Below, one piece after another: positions 21,216 through 30,079 of a stretch of 64,000 bases of DNA (position 1 is the stretch's first letter; each line of letters begins with the position of its first letter). This stretch comes from Bacillus thuringiensis (GTDB lineage Bacteria; Bacillota; Bacilli; Bacillales; Bacillaceae_G), in assembly GCF_001182785.1 (NCBI RefSeq), contig NZ_CP012099.1, positions 4,338,501 through 4,402,500 on the forward strand, given 5' to 3'. The notes under the pieces are model-generated. The model was not told where the DNA came from and did not search any database. It worked only from the letters and a program-made list of their open reading frames with translations. The position numbers and the translations under genes were made by a program.

Positions 21216-22415
21216 TTAACCTTTAATTTTCTCGATGAAAACTACTTTTAAGTAGTCTCCTTCTTTAAATTGATCAATGGTACGGAAATCTTCTGGTAAA
21301 GAATGTTCTTCTAATATTTTATATTTGCCATTCATTTCTTTAAAGGCTGTATCGATAAAGCCTTTAAACTTTTTCATATCGAATGCGCTACAATTTGTAG
21401 AAGCAACGATAATACCGTTATTTTCTGTAATAGCAATTGTTTCTTTTAATAAATTTTTATAATCTTTTGCTGCACTAAATGTATATTTTTTTGATCGGGC
21501 GAAGCTTGGAGGATCAAGTACGACCATATCAAATTTCATCTTTTTCTTAGCTGCATATTTGAAGTAAAGAAATACATCTTCTACAATAATATCTTGTGCT
21601 TCATAATCAACTTCATTGACGCTAAACTGCTCAATTGTTTTACTTAAACTACGATTTGCAAGGTCAACACTCGTCGTTTTACTCGCTCCGCCAAGCGCTG
21701 CAAATACAGAGAAAGCACCTGTATAAGAGAACATATTTAACACTGTTCTTCCCTTTGCATATTTATCACGAATTTGTTTTCGAACGTTACGTTGATCTAA
21801 AAATACACCAACCATTGCCCCGTCGTTTAAATAAACAGCGAAGTTCACACCGTTCTCTTTTACGATAAGTGGAAACTCACCGCGCTCTCCTGCTACGAAA
21901 TCATCACCTTCAATGTATTTCCCTTTCGTATCAAAACGCTTTTTCTCATAAATGCCTTTAAAGTTTGCTACTTTTTGAAGAGCTGCTATAATCTCATCTC
22001 TGAAAGTGTAAATCCCTTCACTATACCAACTTACTACGTAGTATCCGTCATAGTAATCAATAATTAATCCGCCAAGACCATCACCTTCACCATTCACCAC
22101 ACGGAATGCTGTCGTATCACTTAATTTATAAAATTGTTTTCGTTTATGTAAGGCTGATTTGATTTTACTTTCAAAGAAAGATTGATTAATTTGTTCACTC
22201 TCTTTTCTCGTTAAAATCCAGCCGTATCCTTTATTTTGTTTTCCATAATAACCTTTTCCGACAAAGTTGTTCTTCTCATCTACTACTTTGATGATTGTCC
22301 CTTCTTCACGAACATCGTTTAAATTTTGAATTGCATCTTTTAAAATAAGTGGATATCCACTTTTAATTTCTTTTATAAATTTCGGTTTTATTTTTATAGT
22401 TACTTCTGATCGCAT
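21216..22415 (-). CDS. Class I SAM-dependent rRNA methyltransferase, RlmI-like
   Basis: A 399-residue enzyme. An N-terminal PUA-type RNA-binding domain occupies about residues 5-75 (VTIKIKPKF, GYPLILKDAI, NNFVGKGYYG). A Rossmann SAM-binding domain follows: VLNMFSYTGAFSVFAA (motif I), then DMVVLDPPSFARS (motif IV, the catalytic DPP-S/F type). E. coli RlmI makes m5C1962 in 23S rRNA; this homologue probably methylates 23S rRNA, site unproven. The ATG at 22415 follows AAGGAAGT; the longer frame to 22460 lacks a ribosome site. Confidence 0.88.
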   Translation of the reverse strand: MRSEVTIKIKPKFIKEIKSGYPLILKDAIQNLNDVREEGTIIKVVDEKNNFVGKGYYGKQNKGYGWILTRKESEQINQSFFESKIKSALHKRKQFYKLSDTTAFRVVNGEGDGLGGLIIDYYDGYYVVSWYSEGIYTFRDEIIAALQKVANFKGIYEKKRFDTKGKYIEGDDFVAGERGEFPLIVKENGVNFAVYLNDGAMVGVFLDQRNVRKQIRDKYAKGRTVLNMFSYTGAFSVFAALGGASKTTSVDLANRSLSKTIEQFSVNEVDYEAQDIIVEDVFLYFKYAAKKKMKFDMVVLDPPSFARSKKYTFSAAKDYKNLLKETIAITENNGIIVASTNCSAFDMKKFKGFIDTAFKEMNGKYKILEEHSLPEDFRTIDQFKEGDYLKVVFIEKIKG

Positions 22416-22466
22416 ATAATAACTTCCTTTCCATTTGCATGCTTTCTCTATAGGAAGCATTTAAAA

Positions 22467-22492
22467 AACGAGCCTGAAAAAACAGCCTCGTT
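22467..22492 (-). terminator. Terminator-like hairpin upstream of the RlmI-like gene
   Basis: On the minus strand AACGAG-g-CTG / CAG-g-CTCGTT with a T6 loop and T6 tail, about 50 bases before the ATG. It could stop stray transcription or act as an attenuator. Confidence 0.5.
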
Positions 22493-22628
22493 TCACTATA
22501 CCATATTATTGCTTTGCTAGTACAACTCGCTCATTCTCGCACTTAACCGCCACATATTTACTACGTTTTGAAATGGAAATCTCACTGTCCAAAATAATAG
22601 AAAAAAATTATATATTTCACATTTACCA

Positions 22629-22657
22629 TTGACAATGATAATGATTTTCATTATCAT
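22629..22657 (+). promoter_or_regulatory. Promoter and Fur box of isdG
   Basis: TTGACA (22629-22634) and TATCAT (22652-22657) are 17 bases apart. The space between them is the Fur-type sequence AATGATAATGATTTTCATTA, so iron-loaded Fur would cover the promoter. Confidence 0.85.
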
Positions 22658-22709
22658 TTAATGTATATGAGTTCTTGAAAATATAGCTACATTTATAGGA
22701 GGAATAAAC

Positions 22710-23033
22710 ATGATTATTGTTACAAATACAGCTAAAATTACAAAGGGAAATGGACATAAATTAATTGAGCGTTTTAATAAAGTAGGTAAAGTTGAAACGA
22801 TGCCAGGCTTTTTAGGTCTAGAAGTTCTTTTAACGCAAAATACAGTTGATTATGATGAAGTAACAATTAGCACTCGCTGGAATGCAAAAGAAGATTTCCA
22901 GGGTTGGACAAAGAGCGCCGCATTTAAAGATGCTCACTCACATCAAGGCGGGATGCCAGAATATATTCTTGATAATAAAATTGCTTACTATGATGTAAAA
23001 GTTGTACGTATGCCAATGGCTGCAGCACAGTAA
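22710..23033 (+). CDS. isdG: Heme-degrading monooxygenase IsdG
   Basis: A 107-residue ABM-fold protein that opens the heme ring in the cytoplasm to free iron. Family residues are visible: Asn near residue 6 (VTNTAKI), Trp in [11 protein letters not shown] and His in AHSHQGG, corresponding to the Asn-Trp-His catalytic set of IsdG/IsdI. It stands alone, convergent with srtB, behind a Fur-box promoter. SD is AGGAGG before ATG 22710. It completes the pathway begun by the NEAT proteins and importer on the other strand. Confidence 0.95.
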   Translation: MIIVTNTAKITKGNGHKLIERFNKVGKVETMPGFLGLEVLLTQNTVDYDEVTISTRWNAKEDFQGWTKSAAFKDAHSHQGGMPEYILDNKIAYYDVKVVRMPMAAAQ

Positions 23034-23048
23034 AAACAGTTCTTTTTT

Positions 23049-23100
23049 AAAGTATAGAATATGAGAAGCGTTATCTATCACTTCTCATATTCTATACTTT
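23049..23100. terminator. Bidirectional terminator isdG/srtB
   Basis: A perfect 20-bp inverted repeat (23049-23068 and 23081-23100) with a 12-base loop and flanking A/T runs, between two convergent genes. Confidence 0.93.
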
Positions 23101-23105
23101 TTTCT

Positions 23106-23870
23106 TTAATTTCTTTTTACTAATTTTGCGTGTACAACTAGCCTTCCAGCCTCTGGATCAAGCGCATAGTCACAAGTAGAAAGTGTTACAATTTCATCAT
23201 TAGCCGTCAATTCCGTATCCGTTTTGTACAGTGATTTTTCTTGGATTTCCTTTAAGAACGATGTATATGCTGCATCATTTTCAAAATCCGTTTCAATGTA
23301 ATAAAAGTCCGTTGTTGTCGTGTATACTGAAAAAACTTCAACGTCGTATCCTTCAAATAATGTATCGTAATATAATTTACGATGGGACATGAAAAAGTCT
23401 TCGTCCAACATCTTTTTTAAACTACCAAACATAGAACCGTCTTTCATACGATGACCATATAAAATCGTATTTCGATTTTGAGATTTCACATCATTACGAT
23501 GGTCCATAAAAATGCTTCCCGCTCTCATATCTTCACCTTTATAATTACGAAATAAATAGTAATCATTATCTTTTGCTTGAACGATTGGATAATTAATTTG
23601 TGTATCATCCATCGTAATCCATCCGACTATCTCTGGATTAATTTTCTGGAGATCCTGAAACTGTTTACGTACCTCTCCGTCTTCCGATTTTTCTTCCATT
23701 GGACTTCTTTTATAAATATGTTGTGCCTCAGCCATTACTTTACGATTTTCATAATAATCCATGAAAATCCCGCCCAACTCATACATTGAATAGAAAAAGA
23801 TTCCTAAAAACGCAATTGTAAGTATGCGTTGAAAAAAAGAATTCTTTTTCCGTCCTTTCTTGCTATTCAA
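23106..23870 (-). CDS. srtB: Class B sortase SrtB
   Basis: A 254-residue membrane-anchored transpeptidase. N-terminal helix at residues 13-32; catalytic His in ILYGHRMKDGSMF (near 140), catalytic Cys in VTLSTCDYA (near 233) and Arg in GRLVVHA. Sortase B cleaves NPxTG/NPQTN-like signals and attaches heme receptors to peptidoglycan; here its substrate is IsdC with NPKTG. The start is TTG at 23870 after GAGGTGATAA. It is the last gene of the isd operon, 32 bases after the ATPase. Confidence 0.95.
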   Translation of the reverse strand: MNSKKGRKKNSFFQRILTIAFLGIFFYSMYELGGIFMDYYENRKVMAEAQHIYKRSPMEEKSEDGEVRKQFQDLQKINPEIVGWITMDDTQINYPIVQAKDNDYYLFRNYKGEDMRAGSIFMDHRNDVKSQNRNTILYGHRMKDGSMFGSLKKMLDEDFFMSHRKLYYDTLFEGYDVEVFSVYTTTTDFYYIETDFENDAAYTSFLKEIQEKSLYKTDTELTANDEIVTLSTCDYALDPEAGRLVVHAKLVKRN

Positions 23871-23902
23871 ATTATCACCTCAAAACGGATTATGCTCAGC
23901 CT

Positions 23903-24673
23903 TTAGATTCCCATAGGTACCATGTACAATCCGGTATCTTCATCCTGCTTTACAATGACATCTACACCATATATTGCTTTAACCATTTCTTCTGTTATTA
24001 CATCATTAGGATTACCTTTCGTAATGATCTCTCCATCTTTCATAACGATAATATAGTCGCTATAACGAATGGCTTGATTAATATCATGTAATACCATTAC
24101 AATCGTTAGTCCATACACTTCATTTAACTCTTTCACTAACTCTAATATTTCTAGCTGATAGTAAATATCTAAATATGTTGTCGGTTCATCTAAGAAAAGC
24201 ATTGGTGTATTTTGAGCTAATGTCATTGCGATCCAAACTCGCTGCCTCTCTCCACCAGATAAAGCATAGATTGGCTTATCACGCTTACTTTGTAAATTCG
24301 TACATACTAGTGCGCGCTCTATCACTTCTCTATCTTCATCTGTTTGCGGAGAGAAAATATTTTTATATGGCATACGCCCAAAGCTTATTAGCTTTTCCAC
24401 TGTAATATCTGCTGGAGCCTCATTTTGTTGATGGACAACTGCTAGCTTTCTAGCAAACTCTTTCGGTTTATATTCACTAATCGCTTTCCCATCAAGTATT
24501 ACTTCTCCACTGCTAGGAACGTGATTTCTAGACATGACACTAAGTAATGTTGATTTCCCGCATCCATTCGGGCCAATGATTGTTGTAATTTTCCCAATCT
24601 CTATTTCACTACTAACAGACTTTAAACGATTTGTTACGTTATCGTATGAAAAGGTTACATTTTTAATTTCCAT
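23903..24673 (-). CDS. Heme/iron ABC importer ATPase
   Basis: A 256-residue FepC-type ATPase. Walker A GPNGCGKST near 32-40, signature ALSGGERQRV near 134-143, Walker B MLFLDEPTTYLD near 153-164, switch His in VLHDINQAI. It powers uptake through the permease encoded just upstream. Its ATG at 24673 overlaps the last 11 bases of the permease gene, so translation is coupled. No separate symbol given because isd ATPase naming differs between species. Confidence 0.93.
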   Translation of the reverse strand: MEIKNVTFSYDNVTNRLKSVSSEIEIGKITTIIGPNGCGKSTLLSVMSRNHVPSSGEVILDGKAISEYKPKEFARKLAVVHQQNEAPADITVEKLISFGRMPYKNIFSPQTDEDREVIERALVCTNLQSKRDKPIYALSGGERQRVWIAMTLAQNTPMLFLDEPTTYLDIYYQLEILELVKELNEVYGLTIVMVLHDINQAIRYSDYIIVMKDGEIITKGNPNDVITEEMVKAIYGVDVIVKQDEDTGLYMVPMGI

Positions 24674-25646
24674 GAACTTTATCACTCTTTCTAAGCAAGA
24701 ATATTAAGAATGGACCACCAATAACCGCCATAATTGTTGCTGCTGGAATTTCGTTAGGTGGCACAATTAACCTTCCAATCGTATCTGCCGTCAAAATTAA
24801 TAACGCCCCTGCAAGAGCAGAAAATGGAATTAATACTTTATGATCTGAACCGACTAATTGTCTTGAAATATGCGGAACTAGTAATCCTACAAAAGCAATA
24901 ACACCTGCAATCGCTGTTGATACTGCCGCTAAGAGTACTGCAATGGCAGAAATAATAAGGCGAACTCTCGTCACGTGCAAACCTAAGTTTTTCGCAGTCT
25001 TATCTTGTAGCGATAATAAGTTACACCAAGCTCCTACGAACAGAGCAAGAATAAGACCAACCGTTCCATAAGTCACCATTATTTCTACATCGCCCCACGT
25101 CTTCATTGTTATGTTAGAAGTCGTCGTTTGCTTAATACTCTTAATAAAATACCCACAAATTGTAACGAATGATTCATTTAATCCAGTAAACATCGCATTA
25201 ATGGCAATACCAATTAAAATAATGCGAAGCGGGCTTAACCCTGACTTCCATGAAAACGAATAAACGAGATAACACGCAAACGCACCACCTAAAAAGGCGA
25301 ATACGGGTGTCCAGAAAAAGAATTGCGGGAACAACGTAATAATAACGAGTGTCATAAAACTAGCTCCTGAAGATATACCGATTACCCCAGCATCAGCGAG
25401 TGGATTCTTCATAACAGCTTGAAAAAGCACCCCTGAAACAGCAAGAGCCGCTCCAGTGAACAACGCAATAATAATACGCGGGAAACGTAAATCTTTAATG
25501 ACTTCAACCTCTTCATTTCCACCTGTAAATATCCCTTGTATAAGTTCAACAATACCTACTTCTAAACTCCCTTTCATCGCTGACAATGATGTCATAACAA
25601 TGAGCAATGCAGTAACAATGAGGAAACTCCAAGTTTTTTTATTCAT
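24663..25646 (-). CDS. isdF: Heme ABC importer permease
   Basis: A 327-residue FecCD-family permease with about ten membrane helices. Family motifs are RFPRIIIALFTGAALAVSG near 52-70, GISSGASFM and AFVGLLVPHISRQLVG near 255-270, the ATPase-contact loop. Sits between the binding lipoprotein and ATPase genes of the isd operon. The start ATG at 25646 follows AAGGAAGAG; the gap after isdE is 27 bases. Confidence 0.92.
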   Translation of the reverse strand: MNKKTWSFLIVTALLIVMTSLSAMKGSLEVGIVELIQGIFTGGNEEVEVIKDLRFPRIIIALFTGAALAVSGVLFQAVMKNPLADAGVIGISSGASFMTLVIITLFPQFFFWTPVFAFLGGAFACYLVYSFSWKSGLSPLRIILIGIAINAMFTGLNESFVTICGYFIKSIKQTTTSNITMKTWGDVEIMVTYGTVGLILALFVGAWCNLLSLQDKTAKNLGLHVTRVRLIISAIAVLLAAVSTAIAGVIAFVGLLVPHISRQLVGSDHKVLIPFSALAGALLILTADTIGRLIVPPNEIPAATIMAVIGGPFLIFLLRKSDKVHGN

Positions 25647-25673
25647 TCTACTCTTCCTTTATATTAAAATGCA

Positions 25674-26555
25674 TCACGGATACATCATTTTTTTCAATTC
25701 ATCTAACGCTTCAATTGCTGCTAAATTTCCTGTCGTTCCAAATAAACGCTCTTCTAAATCGTAAACACGGTTATTTTTAACCGCAGCAAAGTGTTTCCAA
25801 ATGTCATTTGTTTTAAATTCTTTATCAAACATTTTTACAACTTCATCAGGCATACCATGAGCTGCTCGTAAAATAATATCTGGATCAGCTTTCTTTAAAT
25901 ACTCTGTATTAGAAGCTAAATATTCTACTTGTTCACCTTGCACAATATTTTTACCACCTAGTTGTTTCACTAAATCTCCAATATAAGAATGCTCTGTTGC
26001 TACTAAATAACTGCCCGGCACACCTAATAAAATAAGCACTGTCGGTTCTTTCTTTCCTTTTACTTCCTTTTGAATGCTAGCAACCTTTTTATCTAACTTA
26101 GTTACCACTGCTTCAGCTTGTTTTTCACGTCCATATTTCTTACCTAAATCGCTAATAGAACTTTGCATGTTTTTTAAACTCGTTAAATCTAAAAAGTTTG
26201 CTTTCATACCCACACCATCAAAAACTGGCTTTAATTCATATTCAAGTGTTGTCACAGATAACACTTCTGAAGGCTTTAATGACTTTACCTTTTCCATATC
26301 TGGACTCATTGGATTCCCAACTTCAGGTAAACCTTTATATCGCTTCGGTAAAGTTTTAGAACTTGTTGGAACGCCGACTAAATCTACTTCTAACGCATCC
26401 ATAATTTCAGTAACAGCCACTGTTGTTGCAACAACGCGCTCTTTACTCTCACTCTTTACCTGCTTTGCTGTTTCTTTTTTGGGTGATGAGCACCCGGCTA
26501 TACTCATTAACAAAATGATAGCCATTAGTACACTTACGATTTTCTTCACTCTCAA
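25674..26555 (-). CDS. isdE: Heme-binding lipoprotein of the ABC importer
   Basis: A 293-residue lipoprotein (signal peptide VLMAIILLMSIAGC, lipobox IAGC). The type III binding fold has SKTLPKRYKGLPEVG and EKVKSLKPSEVLS. In S. aureus IsdE a Met and a His bind heme. Likely equivalents are Met in GNPMSPDMEK and His in RAAHGMPDE, which is inference. It receives heme from cell-wall NEAT proteins. The start is TTG at 26555 after GGGAG; a GTG two codons later is an alternative. Confidence 0.9.
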   Translation of the reverse strand: MRVKKIVSVLMAIILLMSIAGCSSPKKETAKQVKSESKERVVATTVAVTEIMDALEVDLVGVPTSSKTLPKRYKGLPEVGNPMSPDMEKVKSLKPSEVLSVTTLEYELKPVFDGVGMKANFLDLTSLKNMQSSISDLGKKYGREKQAEAVVTKLDKKVASIQKEVKGKKEPTVLILLGVPGSYLVATEHSYIGDLVKQLGGKNIVQGEQVEYLASNTEYLKKADPDIILRAAHGMPDEVVKMFDKEFKTNDIWKHFAAVKNNRVYDLEERLFGTTGNLAAIEALDELKKMMYP

Positions 26556-26585
26556 TCACCACTCCCTTCCATACAATATGAAACA

Positions 26586-26617
26586 AGTCTTGATGCACGC
26601 GAACATGCATCAAGACT
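26586..26617 (-). promoter_or_regulatory. UUCG-capped hairpin between isdX2 and isdE
   Basis: On the minus strand a 14-bp stem (AGTCTTGATGCATG / CGTGCATCAAGACT, one G-U pair) is closed by UUCG. No T-run follows, so it is not a standard terminator. It may protect the isdX mRNA 3' end or set different levels for upstream and downstream genes. Confidence 0.75.
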
Positions 26618-26624
26618 CCAAAAA

Positions 26625-29573
26625 TTACAATCTACCTGCTCTATATTTACGGACTAGTAAAGCAAGTGAACCTAGCAGTAACACCATGTATAAACCAAGT
26701 TGTGCTGTATCTGCAGTTTTTGAGTTTTTCTCTTTTTTTGAATCATTTTTTGTATCTTCTTTTTTCTTCTGACCATCTGCATTTCGGTTAAAATCAGGAG
26801 TACCTACTGTTTTTACATTATCTACTTTCGGTGTAGTCACTGGATTTTTCGGTTCATTTTTCGGTTCCTCTTTAATAGTTTCTAACGCGCCGATATTATT
26901 TGTATCAAATTGAATTTGTACATCGTAGAAATGATGGTAGTTCATCTCATCGATGTCTACCTTTACTTTTGCGTTTAATTTTTCAAATAGATCTTCTACT
27001 TCAAACTGTACTACTCGCGTATTTGTATTTTTATCTTCTCTTACTACTTTCGCATCAGCGAATAGTTCCTTGTTTTCCGTTTGAAATTTCGTAATCCACG
27101 CACTATTTTTCAGCGTCATCTCAATGTATTTTTTACCATCTTTTACGATTAATTTCGCTGGATTTACAACATAGTCATGCATCTTTGAAATCTCATCTGT
27201 TTTATCTTTTAATACTTTAAATGTAATATCATATTGGCCATCTACTAAATTTTTCGGATCAACTATTACTTTCGGGTTATTATTTCCACCTTGGTTGTCA
27301 TTTCCACCCTGGTTGTCGTTTCTTCCTTGGTTGTCGTTTCCGCCTTGGTTGTCGTTTCCTCCTTGGTTGTCGTTTCCTCCTTGGTTCCCTAAAGCTTTAA
27401 TACTGTCTTGATCAAATACAAATTGAACATCGTAGAAATGGTGATAATTCATTGAATCAATATCTACTTTTACTTTTGCATTTAATTTTTTAGACAAATC
27501 GTTTACTTCTACTTCTACTACTCTTGTATTTTGTTCTTTATTTTCACTTAACACTTTTGCATTAACGAAAGAACCATTCTTCTCAAATTCAAATTTCGTA
27601 ATCCATGTACTATTTGTTAATGTAAACGATACGTATTTCTTACCATCTTTTACTTTTAATACACCTGGGCTTTTTGTGTATGTGTTCATCATTGAGATTT
27701 CATCTGTTTGATCTTTTAACACTTTAAAGCCAATGCTGTATTCACCATCTTTAAGAGCTTTTGGATCAATTGTTGTGTTATTATCTTGGTTGTTGTTTCC
27801 ACCTTGGTTGTTGTTTCCACCTTGGTTGTTATTTCCGCCTTGGTTGTCGTTTCCACCTTGGTTGTTATTTCCGCCTTGGTTGTCGTTTCCACCTTGGTTG
27901 TTGTTTCCACCTTGGTTGTTGTTTCCACCTTGGTTGTTGTTTCCACCTTGGTTGTTGTTTCCACCTTGGTTGTTGTTTCCACCTTGGTTGTTGTTTCCAC
28001 CTTGGTTGTTGTTTCCACCTTGGTTGTTGTTTCCACCTTGGTTGTTGTTTCCACCTTGATTGTTGTTTCCACCTTGGTTGTTGTTTCCACCTTGGTTATC
28101 TAACGGCTTAGTGCTACCTTTATCAAATGCAAATTGAATATCGTAAAAATGGTGATAATTCATTGAATCGATATCTACTTTTACTTTTGCATTTAACTTT
28201 TTCGATAAATCTGGTACTTCTACTTCCACTACGCGTGTATCAGCTTTTTTATCTTCACTTATTACATTTGCATCAACAAATGAACCATTTTTCTCAAATT
28301 CAAATTTTGTAATCCAAGAACTGTTCGTTAACGTAAAGGATACATACTTCTTACCATCTTTTACTTTTAGCACACCTGGACTTTTTGTATATGTGTTCAT
28401 CATTGAAATTTCGTCTGTTTGATCTTTTAATGCTTTAAAATTGATGCTGTATTCACCATCTTTAATTGTTTCAGCATCTGGTTTTTTATTTTCATCTGGT
28501 TTTTCTGCTTCCGGTTTTTCTACTTCTGGTTTTTCTACTTCCGGTTTTTCTACTTCCGGTTTTTCTACTTCTGGTTTTTCTACTTCCGGTTTTTCTACTT
28601 CTGGTTTTTTCTCTTCATTTTTAATTTGTTCAAGTTTATCTTGTTCAAATAAAAGTTGTACATCATGCGTTTGCTTATAATTTCTTGATGCCATTTCGAT
28701 AAATACTTTTGTATTTAGTTTTTTAGATAAATCGTTTACTTCAAACTCTACTACTCTTGTATCTTTTTCCTTATCCTCACTCACTACTTTTGCATCAACA
28801 AATGCGCCATCTTTTTCCGTTTGGAAATTTTTAATTAATGAGCTACTTTTTAGTGTTACAATTGCTTTTTTCTTACCGTTTTCTACTTTTAATACTCCTG
28901 GATTTACCATGTAAGTATTCATCTTAGATTCTTCATCTGTTTGATCTTTTAACACTTTAAATGGAATGCTGTACGCACCATCTGTAATTGTGTTAGAATT
29001 TGGTTGTTGATCTGGGTCAGGCTTTTGGTCGGGCTTCTGACCTGGATCGGTAGTTTCATTTGGATCTGGCTTATTAGCTGGGTCCTCTTTTTCATTTGGT
29101 TTTTCTACATGAATTGGTGTAACGCTATTTTGATCAAATGCAATACGAACGTCGTACTCATGATGATAATTTAAAAAATCAATATCTACTTTTACTTTTG
29201 CATTTAATACCTTCTCTACATCTTCTACATCAAATTCTACTACTCTTGTATCTTTTTCTTTATCTTCACTAATTACATTTGTCGCAACTAGCTTACCTGC
29301 TTTTTCTGTTTCAAACTTCGTAATCCATGAACTATTCGTTAATGTAAAGGATACTTTCTTTTTCCCATCCTTCACTTTTAAAGTTCCCGGGCTTACTGAA
29401 TATTGATTCATCATCGATTCTTCATCTGATGTATCTTTTAAAACTTTGAAACCAATTGAATATTCACCGTCAGCCAACTTGGTAGCTGCTTGAACTGCAA
29501 GTGGTTGTAATGTTGATACGAATGTAAATATCATTAAAAACATAGCAACAATAATTTTTGTATACCTGTTCAA
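26625..29573 (-). CDS. isdX2: Hemophore IsdX2 with five NEAT domains
   Basis: A 982-residue exported protein. Signal peptide (1-29), then five NEAT domains starting near residues 34, 197, 367, 598 and 777 (each xDGxYxIxFKxLKD). Linkers are Pro/Asp-rich, then PEVEK x6, then about 18 GGNNNQ/GGNDNQ units, then a shorter GGNDNQ run. The tail is NSKTADTAQ, a hydrophobic helix and RKYRAGRL, resembling a sortase signal. NEAT1, 3, 4 and 5 keep the heme YxxxY (YHHEY or YHHFY); NEAT2 has YKQTH instead. It extracts heme from hemoglobin and passes it on. Start TTG 29573 after GGGAG. Confidence 0.95.
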   Translation of the reverse strand: MNRYTKIIVAMFLMIFTFVSTLQPLAVQAATKLADGEYSIGFKVLKDTSDEESMMNQYSVSPGTLKVKDGKKKVSFTLTNSSWITKFETEKAGKLVATNVISEDKEKDTRVVEFDVEDVEKVLNAKVKVDIDFLNYHHEYDVRIAFDQNSVTPIHVEKPNEKEDPANKPDPNETTDPGQKPDQKPDPDQQPNSNTITDGAYSIPFKVLKDQTDEESKMNTYMVNPGVLKVENGKKKAIVTLKSSSLIKNFQTEKDGAFVDAKVVSEDKEKDTRVVEFEVNDLSKKLNTKVFIEMASRNYKQTHDVQLLFEQDKLEQIKNEEKKPEVEKPEVEKPEVEKPEVEKPEVEKPEVEKPEAEKPDENKKPDAETIKDGEYSINFKALKDQTDEISMMNTYTKSPGVLKVKDGKKYVSFTLTNSSWITKFEFEKNGSFVDANVISEDKKADTRVVEVEVPDLSKKLNAKVKVDIDSMNYHHFYDIQFAFDKGSTKPLDNQGGNNNQGGNNNQGGNNNQGGNNNQGGNNNQGGNNNQGGNNNQGGNNNQGGNNNQGGNNNQGGNNNQGGNDNQGGNNNQGGNDNQGGNNNQGGNNNQGGNNNQDNNTTIDPKALKDGEYSIGFKVLKDQTDEISMMNTYTKSPGVLKVKDGKKYVSFTLTNSTWITKFEFEKNGSFVNAKVLSENKEQNTRVVEVEVNDLSKKLNAKVKVDIDSMNYHHFYDVQFVFDQDSIKALGNQGGNDNQGGNDNQGGNDNQGRNDNQGGNDNQGGNNNPKVIVDPKNLVDGQYDITFKVLKDKTDEISKMHDYVVNPAKLIVKDGKKYIEMTLKNSAWITKFQTENKELFADAKVVREDKNTNTRVVQFEVEDLFEKLNAKVKVDIDEMNYHHFYDVQIQFDTNNIGALETIKEEPKNEPKNPVTTPKVDNVKTVGTPDFNRNADGQKKKEDTKNDSKKEKNSKTADTAQLGLYMVLLLGSLALLVRKYRAGRL
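27270..27390 (-). repeat. Short GGNDNQ repeat in isdX2
   Basis: About six 18-bp units coding for GGNDNQ/GRNDNQ between NEAT4 and NEAT5 of IsdX2. Confidence 0.8.
27787..28101 (-). repeat. 18-bp tandem array in isdX2
   Basis: About 18 near-identical 18-bp units coding for GGNNNQ (two or three GGNDNQ) between NEAT3 and NEAT4. All are in frame, so copy changes alter only linker length. Confidence 0.9.
28495..28615 (-). repeat. 15-bp PEVEK tandem repeat in isdX2
   Basis: Six PEVEK units and one PEAEK, 15 bp each, between NEAT2 and NEAT3. Confidence 0.85.
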
Positions 29574-29597
29574 TGGAACGACTCTCCCTTTTGAAAA

Positions 29598-30056
29598 TTA
29601 TTTAATACTGTTCCCATCAAATACAAAGCGAATATCATACGAAGCATTATAATTAATAATTGGAATATTAATTTTCACCTTGCCATTTAGTTTTTTTGAC
29701 AAGTCAGCAACTTCAAATTCTACAACTCTAGTATTATCTTTTTTGTTTTCACTTAACACGGTTGTTTCTAAAAATTGACCATCTTTTTCTACTTGGAAAC
29801 TTTTAATAGAAGCACTATCTTTCACTTTAAATGAAACATATTGTTTTCCATTTTTAACTGTTAATGTTGCTGGGCTTTCAAAATAACTATTCATTCTAGA
29901 CGATTCATCTTTATCGCCTTTCCATACAGTAAAAGCAATATTATATTTTCCATCAGCTAGTTTTGTAGCAGCCTTTGCATCTTGTAAACCTAGTGTTGCG
30001 ATAAACGTAAATAAAACAGCAAATACGGCAATAATCATTTTAAATTGTTTAAACAT
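29598..30056 (-). CDS. isdX1: Secreted hemophore IsdX1
   Basis: A 152-residue secreted protein with one NEAT domain after a signal peptide (FKMIIAVFAVLFTFIATLG, cleavage near AKA). Heme-contact features are SSRMNSY in the 3-10 helix (near 52-58) and YNASYDIRF (the iron-ligand Tyr). No anchor, so it is released. IsdX1 pulls heme from hemoglobin and hands it to IsdC/IsdX2. ATG 30056 follows AAGGGTGATG; the six upstream codons are not used. It is between isdC (24 bases) and isdX2 (25 bases). Confidence 0.95.
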   Translation of the reverse strand: MFKQFKMIIAVFAVLFTFIATLGLQDAKAATKLADGKYNIAFTVWKGDKDESSRMNSYFESPATLTVKNGKQYVSFKVKDSASIKSFQVEKDGQFLETTVLSENKKDNTRVVEFEVADLSKKLNGKVKINIPIINYNASYDIRFVFDGNSIK

Positions 30057-30079
30057 ATATTCATCACCCTTCAAAAGAT

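Noticed and set aside
27716..28111. ORFs on both strands in the isdX2 GGNNNQ array
   Set aside because: Repeated VETTTK or LVVVST products are other-frame readings of 18-bp units inside the NEAT linker.
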